Notes under the pieces: model-generated | Seen by the model: only the letters and a program-made list of their open reading frames with translations | The model's database searches: none | Told to the model about the DNA's origin: nothing | Source of the DNA: Bacteroidaceae bacterium | GTDB lineage: Bacteria; Bacteroidota; Bacteroidia; Bacteroidales; Bacteroidaceae | DNA: 64,000 nt | Reading direction: 5' to 3' | NCBI GenBank assembly: GCA_017461345.1 | Contig: JAFTYP010000021.1 | Coordinates: forward strand, 106,155-170,154 | Program-made: the position numbers and the translations under genes | Part shown: in pieces, positions 18,932-27,527 of the stretch | How positions within the stretch are numbered: the first letter of the stretch is position 1 | Layout of the letters: every line of letters begins with the position of its first letter

Positions 18932-21259
18932 TTATGGTTTCTTCGACATTGTCAGATTCAGTGTACCACCATTGGTAACATCGGAGAATTTGATGCTTCC
19001 GGCCTTGCTCTTCTTGCCATTGATAAGTTTAGAAGGCTTTACGTAGATGTTCTTTTTGCTGTTGTTCTTGGCTGTGATAACAAACTCCTCGCCTTTGAAA
19101 TAGTCGGGATTGAGTTTGATGGTCACCTTGTCGAAAATGGGACTGCCGATAGAAAATTTCGGTTCCGGAGAGGTAAGTCCGTCCACAGCAAAGAGTCCGA
19201 TGCTTGCCAACACATACCAAGAGCCAAGTTGTCCCTGGTCTTCGTCCTGACCATAGCCGTAGCCATGGATGCCATCGGTGCCATAGAACTCGTCGCAGAT
19301 AGCACGTACCCACTTCTGTGAGAGGTCGGGGCGGCCGCTATGATTGAAGAGCCAAGAGATGTGCAGACAAGGCTGATTGCCCTGATTGTAGTAAGTACGA
19401 AGTCCTGCAAAGGCATCAATCTCCTTACCGCCCGAGAAGATTTGGGGCTGTGAGGCAGTGAAGATGTCGTTCAAACGCTTGTTGAATTCGTCCTCACCAA
19501 CTTTCTTGATGAGTTCTTCGGGCATATGGGGGACATAGAAGGTGTACTGAACGGCATTGCCTTCCTGGAATCCACGCCAAACTTGCATGGGGTCGAAGTT
19601 TGCAATGAACTCACCGTTGCGCAGACGTGGGTGCATATAACCGGTCTTTTCATCGAAGATGCGCTCCCAACCACGAGCCATCCACATCAGTTTATCGTAG
19701 TCCTGTGTCTTGCCGAGACTCTTTCCGAGCATGGCTGTGGCATAGGCAGAGAAAGCATATTCCAGGGTGTGAGAGCCAGAGAAGTAGAAGTCCTCGCCAC
19801 GTTCGCCGAGTTCTTTGTGCGGAGCATAGCCAAGTTCCACGAAGTCAGCAGTGTCGTCCTTGCCTGCTCCCAACGGTCTGTTCTTACCATCCATTTCATT
19901 CTTGAGGCAGGCTTCGTAAGCAAGGTCGAGGTCGAAGTCGCGGATGCCGCACTGGTAGGCAGCATCTATCATGAGAGGCAACTGATTGGTGCCAACACCC
20001 GAAACGAATTTCGAGTTGGCAAGACCATCGGCAAGCCAGCCGCAATCCTTGTATTGCTGGAGTGTGGAAGAGACGAATTCCGAGAGATGTTCCGGGTAAG
20101 CCAAAGCCCAAAGTTGCGTCAGATTCCACTGTCCGCCCCACATTGCGTCGGTGTTGAACATGCGATATTTAGGCTTGCCACCTTCCATTGGCACCTGGCC
20201 GATGGTTCCGTTATGCTTGGGATATGCACCATTCACATCACTCATTACGCCTCTGCCGAGCAGAGCATGGTAAAGACCGGAGTAGAACTTCTTGAGATCG
20301 TCCTGATTATTGCCTTCCACAACGATTCTGCCCAAAGCCTTTTCCCAAGCCTTCTGCGATGCTGCTTTGGCGTCGTCGAAACTCACACCGGTTGCTTCGG
20401 CCTTGAGGTTGATGCGAGCATTCTGTACGGAGGTATAAGAGATACCTACCTTCACGGTAATCTGCTCATCCTTTCTTGTGTTGAAATCAAGATATGCTCC
20501 TGCACCTATGCCGTGTGCGTAGGTTTGACCCTCACTCACTTTGTCGCCATTGAACACACCGCCCTTGGTGGGTTTCTTGTCGACGATGGCAGAGAAGTAG
20601 ATGCGCTGATCGGCACCTGGCTGGTATTTCTTGATGTATTCGGGCAGTGTAACAACCCAACCCTCGACGCTTCCGTCTTCGTTAATCCATACTTCAGAGT
20701 CTTTTACCTTGCCACTCTCGCCTTGCTGATGACCGATGTCGAAGATGAGGTGCGAAGATTTTGATTCGGGGAACGTGAATCGCAGATAGGCAACACGGTC
20801 GGTGGCAGTGACTTCGGCATTGATGTTGTAGTCCTGCAGCATAACCTGATAGTAGCCTGCCGTTGCATACTCCTGGTCGTGGGTGTAGGCTGAACGGTAA
20901 CCCTTAGGGCCTGTTCCGTCGGGATTGCCGGGGAGGGTGCGCAACTGGCCTGTAGAAGGGGCTACGGTGATGCCGCCTACCTGGAACTCATGGGTGCAGA
21001 CAAAGCCTTCGATGCTGGTGTCGCGATAGTCATAACCCGTAGCCTGCCAGCCATCGGCGTTGCCCAAAGAGCCATTGGTAGAAGGGCCTGGCTTGGCCAT
21101 ACCGAAAGGCATGGAACCCGGTGCAAAGTGGAAAGAACGGCAGTGAGCCGTACCAATACGAGGTTCAACGTACTGAACCAATGACTGAAAAGTCTGTGCT
21201 TCCGCTCGCAAAAAAGCACAAGAAGCGAGAAGCACGAGTGAAAGAAATCCTTTTTTCAT
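18932..21259 (-). CDS. GH92 family glycosidase (alpha-1,2-mannosidase type)
   Basis: Predicted exported calcium-dependent mannosidase, 775 residues, signal peptide 1-22 (ends AEAQ). GH92 hallmarks are VQYVEPRIGTAH at the N-terminus, PFGMAKPGPS, GFVCTHEFQVGG, then the (alpha/alpha)6 domain with LLGRGVMSDVNGAYPKHNG, MWGGQWNLTQLWALAYP, the acidic region KDDTADFVELGYAP, and the late GYGQDEDQGQLGSWYVLASIGLF and EFVITAKNNSKKN motifs. It releases mannose from N-glycan-like alpha-mannosides (family knowledge). It lacks a neighbouring SusCD pair. A -7 box lies 35-42 bp upstream. Confidence 0.93.
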   Translation of the reverse strand: MKKGFLSLVLLASCAFLRAEAQTFQSLVQYVEPRIGTAHCRSFHFAPGSMPFGMAKPGPSTNGSLGNADGWQATGYDYRDTSIEGFVCTHEFQVGGITVAPSTGQLRTLPGNPDGTGPKGYRSAYTHDQEYATAGYYQVMLQDYNINAEVTATDRVAYLRFTFPESKSSHLIFDIGHQQGESGKVKDSEVWINEDGSVEGWVVTLPEYIKKYQPGADQRIYFSAIVDKKPTKGGVFNGDKVSEGQTYAHGIGAGAYLDFNTRKDEQITVKVGISYTSVQNARINLKAEATGVSFDDAKAASQKAWEKALGRIVVEGNNQDDLKKFYSGLYHALLGRGVMSDVNGAYPKHNGTIGQVPMEGGKPKYRMFNTDAMWGGQWNLTQLWALAYPEHLSEFVSSTLQQYKDCGWLADGLANSKFVSGVGTNQLPLMIDAAYQCGIRDFDLDLAYEACLKNEMDGKNRPLGAGKDDTADFVELGYAPHKELGERGEDFYFSGSHTLEYAFSAYATAMLGKSLGKTQDYDKLMWMARGWERIFDEKTGYMHPRLRNGEFIANFDPMQVWRGFQEGNAVQYTFYVPHMPEELIKKVGEDEFNKRLNDIFTASQPQIFSGGKEIDAFAGLRTYYNQGNQPCLHISWLFNHSGRPDLSQKWVRAICDEFYGTDGIHGYGYGQDEDQGQLGSWYVLASIGLFAVDGLTSPEPKFSIGSPIFDKVTIKLNPDYFKGEEFVITAKNNSKKNIYVKPSKLINGKKSKAGSIKFSDVTNGGTLNLTMSKKP

Positions 21260-21293
21260 AGAATATTATATAAATAATGTGTATGTCTTGGTG

Positions 21294-21301
21294 CAAAGAT
21301 A
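21294..21301 (-). promoter_or_regulatory. -7 box of the GH92 gene
   Basis: TATCTTTG on the minus strand, 35 bp before the GH92 ATG. No convincing -33 TTG at the standard distance. Confidence 0.5.
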
Positions 21302-21389
21302 GTACTTTTTCCGAGAAAAACCACCCTCGCAGACCAACTAATTGCAAAAAGGTGGGAAACCAGATGCCACAGGCATATACAAAAATAAT

Positions 21390-21463
21390 GGTTAACCTAT
21401 CTACAGATAATGGTTAAGGATTCTGCCGATAATGGTTAACCTTTTCGGAAATAATGGTTAACC
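21390..21463. repeat. 22-bp periodic array C (four GGTTAACC-type units)
   Basis: Units at 21390, 21412, 21434 and 21456, exactly 22 bp apart. Three are GGTTAACC; the second is GGTTAAGG. Each unit is preceded by ataat, as in array B. The array starts 9 bp beyond the flippase stop codon and lies upstream of the GH92 promoter. Confidence 0.9.
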
Positions 21464-21471
21464 TTTTTAAA

Positions 21472-22989
21472 TCAACGCCTGAACCTGTCGAACAGACTCC
21501 TTACGAGCGACGAGCGACGAGCAAGACGGCTGATGCTCAACGAGGCCGATGCTACAAAGGCAATACCACCTATCGTGTACTTCTCTACTGCCGACGGAGA
21601 TACCACATAGCAATACTCCACAGCCGTCAGCAGACAAACAAATTGGCCAAGGCAAAAAAGTGCTGTGCTGCGACGAAGCCTGAAACCATAACGGAAATGG
21701 CAATAAAGGTAATAAATTACCACATCGTACAAAGCACCTATCGAGAACGCAATGCCTGCACCTATAAGTCCGAAAGCACTGTAACACGCCCAGAAAAGCA
21801 GACTGAACAGCAACACATAGCAAACCTCCAGCAGCAAATATGCAATGCTGTGCCCCTTCGCCAAAATGCTATATGCCATAGGCAACGACACACAACGCAG
21901 GAAAACATAAAAGACGGAAAGCGTGGCCATACCCGTAACAACCAGGAATTCCTCCACATAAAGCAGTTGCAAAACCATTGGCATGAACATGACAAGCAAC
22001 ACAAGGAAAGGCGTAATGATGAGCGTACAGACATCTATCTGCTGATTGATGGTGTCGTTCATACGCAATCTGTCGCTATTGACAGCCGACAATCTTGGGA
22101 AATAATCAGACTCTAACGCCAGGAAGACAAGCCCCGAATAACCAATCATCAATGCCCAAGCCGCATTGTAATACCCCAACTCCTGCATCGAATGGGAAGC
22201 AAGGATGATGACCGGGATAAACATCTGCAAACCGGCATTGGAAAGATTGGCAAGCACATACGGAATACCTATCTTTATAAGCGGCAGCCCCTCCCTGAAA
22301 ATCCGACCCGAAAACGGACGCACCTTATACGGCACCAAACGAAGCGAGAAAAAGAAATGAACAGCAGCCGACAAGAAGCCACAGGCAATCAATCCCAAAA
22401 TAACACCCCGAACACCGAACAACAAGTAAACAGGAATGGTGCAGAACAACGTCCCCAAAGCAATAACCGTCTCTATCAGAGCCACCTTACGCACTTGACG
22501 CAAGCCCTTCAGGATGGCACATTCTCCCTCCGCAACAATGTGACTCAAAGCCACAAGCGAAGCAAGCATCACCACAGGCCAGCGCGTCCAATCATGTTCG
22601 AAAAAGAAATAACTGATGACAGGCGAAAAAAACAAACAGATAAGCACCGACAAAAAAGCCGACCACAACACCCAAGTGCGGATGACCATCACCTGATGCT
22701 CAATCTCCTCCGCCGTGCCATTCTCGAACAATTCACTGGTTCTGCGCGTCGCATTCAACGGAATTCCCATATTACTGGCATTGCTCAAGAACTCGGAAAC
22801 AGAGGTATAAGCAGACAAAAGACCTACCCCCCATGCACCGATAATGGCAGCCGTAAGTTTCCTTCGCACAATACCCACAAGCATCTTCAATCCCTGCACG
22901 CCGCCAAAGACACCCGTGTACTTCAAAACATGATCGTAAGAAGTATCGTTCGCTTCTGCACTATGAAGATTCTTAAGTTTGCTCATCAA
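21472..22989 (-). CDS. Polysaccharide flippase (Wzx/MATE-like O-antigen translocase)
   Basis: Inner-membrane lipid-linked oligosaccharide flippase of the MOP superfamily, 505 residues and about 12-14 hydrophobic segments spread over the whole chain. The N-terminal phrase GVFGGVQGLKMLVGIVRRKL and the pattern WGVGLLSAYTSVSEFLSNASN fit O-antigen translocases. It is divergent from a glycosyltransferase gene 107 bp away, and the two probably act on the same surface glycan. The last 50 bases of the gene lie close to repeat array C, and the C-terminus is short and Arg-rich. Glycan unknown. Confidence 0.87.
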   Translation of the reverse strand: MMSKLKNLHSAEANDTSYDHVLKYTGVFGGVQGLKMLVGIVRRKLTAAIIGAWGVGLLSAYTSVSEFLSNASNMGIPLNATRRTSELFENGTAEEIEHQVMVIRTWVLWSAFLSVLICLFFSPVISYFFFEHDWTRWPVVMLASLVALSHIVAEGECAILKGLRQVRKVALIETVIALGTLFCTIPVYLLFGVRGVILGLIACGFLSAAVHFFFSLRLVPYKVRPFSGRIFREGLPLIKIGIPYVLANLSNAGLQMFIPVIILASHSMQELGYYNAAWALMIGYSGLVFLALESDYFPRLSAVNSDRLRMNDTINQQIDVCTLIITPFLVLLVMFMPMVLQLLYVEEFLVVTGMATLSVFYVFLRCVSLPMAYSILAKGHSIAYLLLEVCYVLLFSLLFWACYSAFGLIGAGIAFSIGALYDVVIYYLYCHFRYGFRLRRSTALFCLGQFVCLLTAVEYCYVVSPSAVEKYTIGGIAFVASASLSISRLARRSSLVRSLFDRFRR

Positions 22990-23007
22990 AGAAATACATT
23001 AGGGTTG

Positions 23008-23015
23008 CAAAGATA
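23008..23015 (-). promoter_or_regulatory. -7 box of the flippase gene
   Basis: TATCTTTG on the minus strand, 18 bp before the flippase ATG, in the divergent region shared with the glycosyltransferase gene. Confidence 0.5.
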
Positions 23016-23059
23016 CAAATAAAATCAATTTACATACCACGCAATTCATATTTATTTTA

Positions 23060-23067
23060 TACTTTTG
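23060..23067 (+). promoter_or_regulatory. -7 box of the glycosyltransferase gene
   Basis: TACTTTTG, 29 bp before the glycosyltransferase ATG. It forms a divergent pair with the flippase promoter. Confidence 0.5.
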
Positions 23068-23096
23068 CGTTAGAATTGACAAAAGGCAAATCGTAA

Positions 23097-24104
23097 ATGA
23101 CAAATCTCCAAGAACTCATCTCCGTCATCGTGTGCACCTACAACCAACAAAACACCATCGGACGGACACTCGACAGCATCCTGTCACAAGAATGCCATTT
23201 GCCTTTTGAAATTATCATCGGCGAAGATTGTTCAACAGACAACACACTCGCCATCTGCAAACAATACGAACAGAAACATCCCAACGTCATTCGTGTCATC
23301 GCAAACCCTTCAAACAAAGGCTTCGTCCGGAACTACTTCGACTGCCTTCGCGCATGCAAAGGCAAATACATTGCCGACTGTGCCGGCGATGACTTCTGGA
23401 TAGACAACAGAAAACTTGAGGACGAATCAATTATACTCGAGAAAGACCCAAACATCGGCATAGTCCATACCGATTGGCTCCGCTATAACGAAGACACCAA
23501 AAAACTGTCCTTCCCCGGGAAAGCCCAAAACACCCAGACCAAAGTCGATGGGAGAAGTCTGCTGACAGCCATTCTCACGCCAGACTCCCGACCTGCCATT
23601 CACCTCTGCACATCTCTCTTTCGCAACAAATGGATACAAAAAGCCATGCAACAATACCCGCAGTTCTTTGACCCACAAGCATACCAATGCGAAGATGTCC
23701 AAATAGCCTTCTTCCTCGCTCACATGGGCAATGTTGCCTGGATAAACAAGCCTACCCTCGCCTACTCCTGTGGCAAACACACCATTTCCAACCCCGACAG
23801 CGAAGAAAAACAATTCCTTTTTTGGGCAAATGCCACTAAACTTTCCTACGACCTGGCGCAGTCATTCAACCTGAAAGACACGCAACTTGACATCTTCTTC
23901 CAAGCACGTATTCACAAACTCCTGATGCACGCCTTCCGCAGCGGAAAACCTTCATTGCGAACAAAGGCCATAAAGATGCAACAGGAAATGAAGATTGACA
24001 ACAATCGCCAAATACGTTTCAGCAAAATTCTCCTATTCCCTGGCATTTGGCAGGTGATGCGTTCCTTCAGAAGCATCATTAAATCCACAAAAACACAAAA
24101 TTGA
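23097..24104 (+). CDS. Family 2 glycosyltransferase
   Basis: Cytoplasmic GT-A fold transferase using a nucleotide sugar, 335 residues. It opens with SVIVCTYNQQNTIGRTLDSIL (nucleotide-binding start of GT2), followed by EIIIGEDCSTDNT and the metal-binding acid cluster in DCAGDDFW near residue 95-102. The C-terminal part has no membrane segment. Divergent partner of the flippase. It probably adds one sugar to a surface polysaccharide or glycan; donor and acceptor cannot be read. Confidence 0.9.
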   Translation: MTNLQELISVIVCTYNQQNTIGRTLDSILSQECHLPFEIIIGEDCSTDNTLAICKQYEQKHPNVIRVIANPSNKGFVRNYFDCLRACKGKYIADCAGDDFWIDNRKLEDESIILEKDPNIGIVHTDWLRYNEDTKKLSFPGKAQNTQTKVDGRSLLTAILTPDSRPAIHLCTSLFRNKWIQKAMQQYPQFFDPQAYQCEDVQIAFFLAHMGNVAWINKPTLAYSCGKHTISNPDSEEKQFLFWANATKLSYDLAQSFNLKDTQLDIFFQARIHKLLMHAFRSGKPSLRTKAIKMQQEMKIDNNRQIRFSKILLFPGIWQVMRSFRSIIKSTKTQN

Positions 24105-24135
24105 ACTTTTAGGAAGAAAAAACTCCTTCGTATGC

Positions 24136-24165
24136 TTGCAGAATAGGGAAAAAGTTGTACCTTTG
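24136..24165 (+). promoter_or_regulatory. Promoter of the ribosomal protein operon
   Basis: -33 TTG (24136-24138), 19-bp spacer, -7 TACCTTTG (24158-24165). The best promoter match in the window; it gives a leader of about 140 bases before rplM. Confidence 0.75.
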
Positions 24166-24171
24166 CGAGCC

Positions 24172-24311
24172 GATTATTATCAAGGGGTTTCCTAAAACCC
24201 TTATGGAGCGTGTGAATAGTTCGTCTCTTTGGCCTGAACGAACGGTTCGTGAATCGCCCATAAAAAAGAGAAATAAACTAGGTAGAAACAAAAACAAAAG
24301 TAAAACAAAGA
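24172..24311 (+). promoter_or_regulatory. Candidate structured 5' leader of rplM-rpsI
   Basis: The leader holds a hairpin AAGGG..CCCTT (24182-24186 with 24198-24202, extended by TTT/AAA) and a set of competing pairings. ACGAAC at 24238-24243 can pair with GTTCGT at 24219-24224, or part of it with TTCGT at 24246-24250, but not both. Such alternatives are typical of autoregulated ribosomal-protein leaders. I cannot match it to a named family. Confidence 0.4.
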
Positions 24312-24773
24312 ATGGATACTTTGAGCTACAAGACCATCTCGATGAACAAGGCTACCGTAAAGAAAGAATGGGTCGTAGTTGACGCTACTGACCAGGTTCT
24401 CGGTCGTCTCTGCACAAAGGTGGCAAAATTGCTGAGAGGCAAGTACAAGGCAGAGTTTACTCCTCATGTAGATTGTGGTGACAATGTCATCATCGTAAAC
24501 GCTGACAAGATTATCATCACTGGTAAGAAGATGACTGACCGCACATACCTGTCATACACAGGTTATCCCGGCGGACAGCGTGCAACAAATCCCGCCACAA
24601 TTTTGGCTAAGCCCAATGGTGCAGACAAGTTGCTTCGTCGTGTAGTTAAAGGCATGTTGCCTAAGAACAAACTTGCAGATCAACTGCTCGGCAATCTCTA
24701 CATCTATGGTGGTGCAGAGCATCAGCAGCAGGCACAGAGCCCCAAGGCTATTGACATTAACCAGTATAAATAA
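24312..24773 (+). CDS. rplM: 50S ribosomal protein L13
   Basis: Large-subunit protein, 153 residues. It carries the L13 core WVVVDATDQVLGRLCTKVAK, the HVDCGDNVIIVNADKI strand, YLSYTGYPGG and VKGMLPKNKL. The N-terminal MDTLSYKTIS extension is usual in Bacteroidetes, which supports this start over the internal ATG at 24342. It is first in an rplM-rpsI pair, with rpsB and tsf following on the same strand. rpsI starts 9 bp after the stop. Confidence 0.98.
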   Translation: MDTLSYKTISMNKATVKKEWVVVDATDQVLGRLCTKVAKLLRGKYKAEFTPHVDCGDNVIIVNADKIIITGKKMTDRTYLSYTGYPGGQRATNPATILAKPNGADKLLRRVVKGMLPKNKLADQLLGNLYIYGGAEHQQQAQSPKAIDINQYK

Positions 24774-24782
24774 TCAGCAAAC

Positions 24783-25178
24783 ATGGATACGAAATACATA
24801 GCTAATGCGCTGGGCCGTCGTAAGTGCGCCGTAGCCCGCGTCTATGTCAGCGAAGGTTCTGGCAAGATTACTATCAACAAGCGCGACCTTACCGAGTATT
24901 TCCCCAGCACCATCCTGCAGTTCGTGGTAAAACAGCCTTTGACTCTGCTTGATGTTGCCGAGAAGTACGACATCAATGTTAACCTCTATGGTGGCGGTTA
25001 CACCGGCCAATCACAGGCTTTGCGTCTGGCTATTGCCCGCGCTCTTGTAAAGATTAACGCAGAGGACAAGAAGGCACTTCGTGCAGAAGGCTTCATGACA
25101 CGCGACAGCCGCGAGGTCGAAAGAAAGAAGCCCGGACGTCCAAAGGCTCGTCGTCGCTTCCAGTTCAGCAAGCGCTAA
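24783..25178 (+). CDS. rpsI: 30S ribosomal protein S9
   Basis: Small-subunit protein of 131 residues, ATG start. Typical segments are NALGRRKCAVARVYV, NLYGGGYTGQSQALRLAIARAL and the basic C-terminus GRPKARRRFQFSKR, whose tail reaches the P-site tRNA. It is co-transcribed with rplM, 9 bp upstream. A 164-bp gap with alternative pairings separates it from rpsB. Confidence 0.98.
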   Translation: MDTKYIANALGRRKCAVARVYVSEGSGKITINKRDLTEYFPSTILQFVVKQPLTLLDVAEKYDINVNLYGGGYTGQSQALRLAIARALVKINAEDKKALRAEGFMTRDSREVERKKPGRPKARRRFQFSKR

Positions 25179-25220
25179 TTGCTGCATAACAGACTGGATT
25201 GCACAAGACTGTTTAGCATC

Positions 25221-25290
25221 TAAATCTGCATGACTCCCTATATACATTATATATTATATATATGCAGAGGACTACTTGCAGATTGATTCT
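25221..25290 (+). promoter_or_regulatory. Candidate leader or attenuator before rpsB
   Basis: CTGCA at 25226-25230 can pair with TGCAG at 25263-25267, which closes a long AT stem (tatata/tatata), or as AATCTGCA (25223-25230) with TGCAGATT at 25277-25284. The two pairings exclude each other. No clear -7 box is seen in the gap, so regulation of read-through from rpsI is possible. Confidence 0.35.
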
Positions 25291-25342
25291 AACACAAAAG
25301 AATTAACAAAGAAAGTAAACAACACAAACAAACACAAAAACA

Positions 25343-26140
25343 ATGTCAAGAACAAATTTTGATACACTATTGGAGGCCGGATGTCACTTCGGCCACCTCA
25401 AGAGAAAGTGGAACCCCGCTATGGCTCCTTACATCTTCATGGAGCGCAACGGCATTCACATCATCGACCTTCACAAGACTGTTGCTAAGGTTGACGTGGC
25501 TGCTGAAGCCCTGAAGCAGATTGCCAAGAGCGGCAAGAAGGTTCTCTTTGTTGCTACCAAGAAGCAGGCCAAGCAATGCGTTGCCGACCTCGCCACCTCT
25601 GTAGGCATGCCCTACGTTATTGAGCGTTGGCCCGGCGGTATGCTCACCAACTTCCCCACAATCCGCAAGGCTGTGAAGAAGATGACAAATATCGACAAGT
25701 TGTTCGCAGACGGCACATTCAACAACCTTTCCAAGCGTGAGGTTCTGCAGGTAAGCCGTCAGCGCGCAAAACTTGAAAAGAACCTTGGTTCTATTGCCGA
25801 CCTTAATCGTCTGCCCTCTGCTCTCTTCGTTATCGACGTAATGAAGGAACACATTGCAGTACGTGAGGCAAATCGTTTGGGTATTCCCGTTTTCGGTATC
25901 GTTGACACAAACAGCAATCCCGACAACATTGACTTCGTTATTCCCGCAAACGACGACGCAAGCAAGAGCATCGAGGTAATTCTTCAGGCTTGCTGCGCTG
26001 CCATCAACGAAGGTCTTGAAGAGCGTAAGGTTGAGAAGGCAGACAGCGAGGCTGCTGCTGAGCAGGAAGACCAGCCCGTAAAGAGAGGTCGTCGTAACGG
26101 CAAGGCACGTGAGGAAGAAGCAACTGAAGTTGCTGAGTAA
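25343..26140 (+). CDS. rpsB: 30S ribosomal protein S2
   Basis: Small-subunit protein, 265 residues. It starts SRTNFDTLLEAGCHFGHLKRKWNPAM, the canonical S2 opening, with RWPGGMLTNFPTIRKAV, the LPSALFVIDVMKEHIAVREA motif and PVFGIVDTNSNPD. The C-terminal 40 residues are an acidic, E/A/R-rich tail common in Bacteroidetes S2. It precedes tsf by 44 bp in the usual rpsB-tsf order. Confidence 0.98.
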   Translation: MSRTNFDTLLEAGCHFGHLKRKWNPAMAPYIFMERNGIHIIDLHKTVAKVDVAAEALKQIAKSGKKVLFVATKKQAKQCVADLATSVGMPYVIERWPGGMLTNFPTIRKAVKKMTNIDKLFADGTFNNLSKREVLQVSRQRAKLEKNLGSIADLNRLPSALFVIDVMKEHIAVREANRLGIPVFGIVDTNSNPDNIDFVIPANDDASKSIEVILQACCAAINEGLEERKVEKADSEAAAEQEDQPVKRGRRNGKAREEEATEVAE

Positions 26141-26184
26141 TCCTTGCATAAACATCATTAACACACTAAAAAGACATTCATACT

Positions 26185-27177
26185 ATGGAATTTACAATGA
26201 ATGACATCAAAAAGCTCCGCGAAGTAACGGGTGCTGGTCTGGCAGACTGCAAAAAGGCTCTGGCAGAAAGCGACGATATGGACGGTGCTATTGCATACCT
26301 GCGCAAGAAGGGTCAGGCTGTTGCTGCAAAGCGCAGTGACCGTGAAGCTGCTGAAGGTTGCGTACTTGTTAAGGCAGAGAATGGCTTCGGTGCTATCATC
26401 GCCTTGAAGTGTGAGACAGACTTCGTTGCCAACAACGCAGACTTCGTTGCCTTGACTCAGGATATCCTGAATGCCGCAGTTGCAGCCAAATGCAAAACTT
26501 TGGAAGAGGTATTGGCATTGCCTATGGGTGACAGCACTGTTGCTGAAGCAGTTACTGCTCGCAGCGGTATTACCGGCGAAAAGATGGAACTCGACGGATA
26601 CTGCACCATCGAAGGCGAATACATTGCCACCTACAACCATATGAACCGCAATGGTCTTTGCGCTATTCTTGCTTTGAACAAGGCTGTCGAGGACGAATCA
26701 ATCGGCAAGAACATTGCCATGCAGATTGCAAGTGCTGCTCCCGTTGCTATCGACGAGAATGGCGTACCTCAGAGCGTAAAGGATAACGAGTATGCTGTTG
26801 CCATCGAGAAGTCTAAAGCAGAGCAAGTGCAGAAGGCTGTTGAGGCTGCCATCAAGAAGGCTGGTTTCAACCCCGCTCACTTCGACAGCGAGGAACACAT
26901 GGAGAGCAACCAGACAAAGGGTTGGATCACCGCTGAAGATGTTGTTAAGGTGAAGGAAATCATCGCAACAGTTTCTGCAGAGAAGGCTGCTAACCTCAAC
27001 GAGGCTATGATTCAGAACATCGCTAAGGGTCGTTTGAACAAGTTCCTCAAGGAGAACTGCTTGATGAGTCAGGAGTACATTTGGGACAAGAATCTCACTG
27101 TAGATTCTTACCTCAAGAGCATCGACAAGGAACTCACTGTAACCGACTTCAAGCGTTTCACTCTGCGCGCTGAATAA
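26185..27177 (+). CDS. tsf: Elongation factor Ts
   Basis: Nucleotide-exchange factor for EF-Tu, 330 residues. The N-terminal UBA-like helix motif KKLREVTGAGLADCKKALAE and the TDFVANNADF core loop are diagnostic. It is longer than E. coli Ts (283) because of a C-terminal insertion in the second half typical of Bacteroidetes. Last gene of the ribosomal cluster; a terminator follows 27 bp after the stop. Confidence 0.98.
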   Translation: MEFTMNDIKKLREVTGAGLADCKKALAESDDMDGAIAYLRKKGQAVAAKRSDREAAEGCVLVKAENGFGAIIALKCETDFVANNADFVALTQDILNAAVAAKCKTLEEVLALPMGDSTVAEAVTARSGITGEKMELDGYCTIEGEYIATYNHMNRNGLCAILALNKAVEDESIGKNIAMQIASAAPVAIDENGVPQSVKDNEYAVAIEKSKAEQVQKAVEAAIKKAGFNPAHFDSEEHMESNQTKGWITAEDVVKVKEIIATVSAEKAANLNEAMIQNIAKGRLNKFLKENCLMSQEYIWDKNLTVDSYLKSIDKELTVTDFKRFTLRAE

Positions 27178-27203
27178 GCACATTAGCAAAACACCAAATA
27201 ATG

Positions 27204-27243
27204 AGAGAGGGTCATACGGATAAGTATTGCCCTCTCTTTTTTT
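27204..27243 (+). terminator. Intrinsic terminator of the ribosomal operon
   Basis: Stem AGAGAGGG (27204-27211) with CCCTCTCT (27230-27237), followed by an uninterrupted run of T to 27243. Confidence 0.9.
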
Positions 27244-27343
27244 ATTTCTCCAACTATATATAAGACTATTTTAGTCCACAGAAAAGACCGCCGACAAGGC
27301 GTATTACTTAAGATTACTGTCATTCTTGAAAAATGCGGTATAA

Positions 27344-27449
27344 AACTTCTGCAGAGAACTTTGCAATTTACTCCAGAGAAGTTAGCAATTTACTCCAGAG
27401 AAGTTGGCGAACTTAACGTGTATAGTTGGGCAAACGAACACGTCCTGTA
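27344..27449. repeat. 22-bp periodic array E (mixed CTGCAG and AACGTG units)
   Basis: Cores begin at 27349 (CTGCAGAG), 27371 (CTCCAGAG), 27393 (CTCCAGAG), 27415 (AACGTGTA) and, degenerate, 27437 (AACACGTC), each exactly 22 bp apart. Flanking arms are AACTT or ATTTA on the left and AAGTT or TAGTT on the right. The 9-bp joins carry agcaa, tGGCg or gGGCAaac. Two different core types alternate within one register. Confidence 0.88.
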
Positions 27450-27511
27450 CGAAAACATCATGTGAGAGTATTTTTGTTTGCATTAAACCCCTAATTCTAA
27501 ACTATTCTTCG

Positions 27512-27519
27512 TATCTTTA
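27512..27519 (+). promoter_or_regulatory. -7 box of the FAH-family gene
   Basis: TATCTTTA, ending only 8 bp before the ATG at 27528. If used, the transcript would be nearly leaderless. Confidence 0.45.
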
Positions 27520-27527
27520 CGCCCAGT

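Larger units (their letters stand above)
27178..27527. other. 350-bp intergenic region after tsf
   Basis: Holds the tsf terminator (27204-27243), repeat array E (27344-27449) and the -7 box of the next gene (27512-27519). The 100 bp from 27244 to 27343 shows nothing I can name. Confidence 0.7.

Noticed and set aside
18715-18978. 87-residue plus-strand frame after array D
   Set aside because: It runs into the antisense of GH92, has no family match and crosses the minus-strand terminator.
19526-20764. 412-residue plus-strand frame opposite GH92
   Set aside because: Mirror frame of GH92, no promoter or family motif.
22192-23022. 276-residue plus-strand frame opposite the flippase
   Set aside because: Very basic, no hydrophobic core, antisense of a clear membrane protein.
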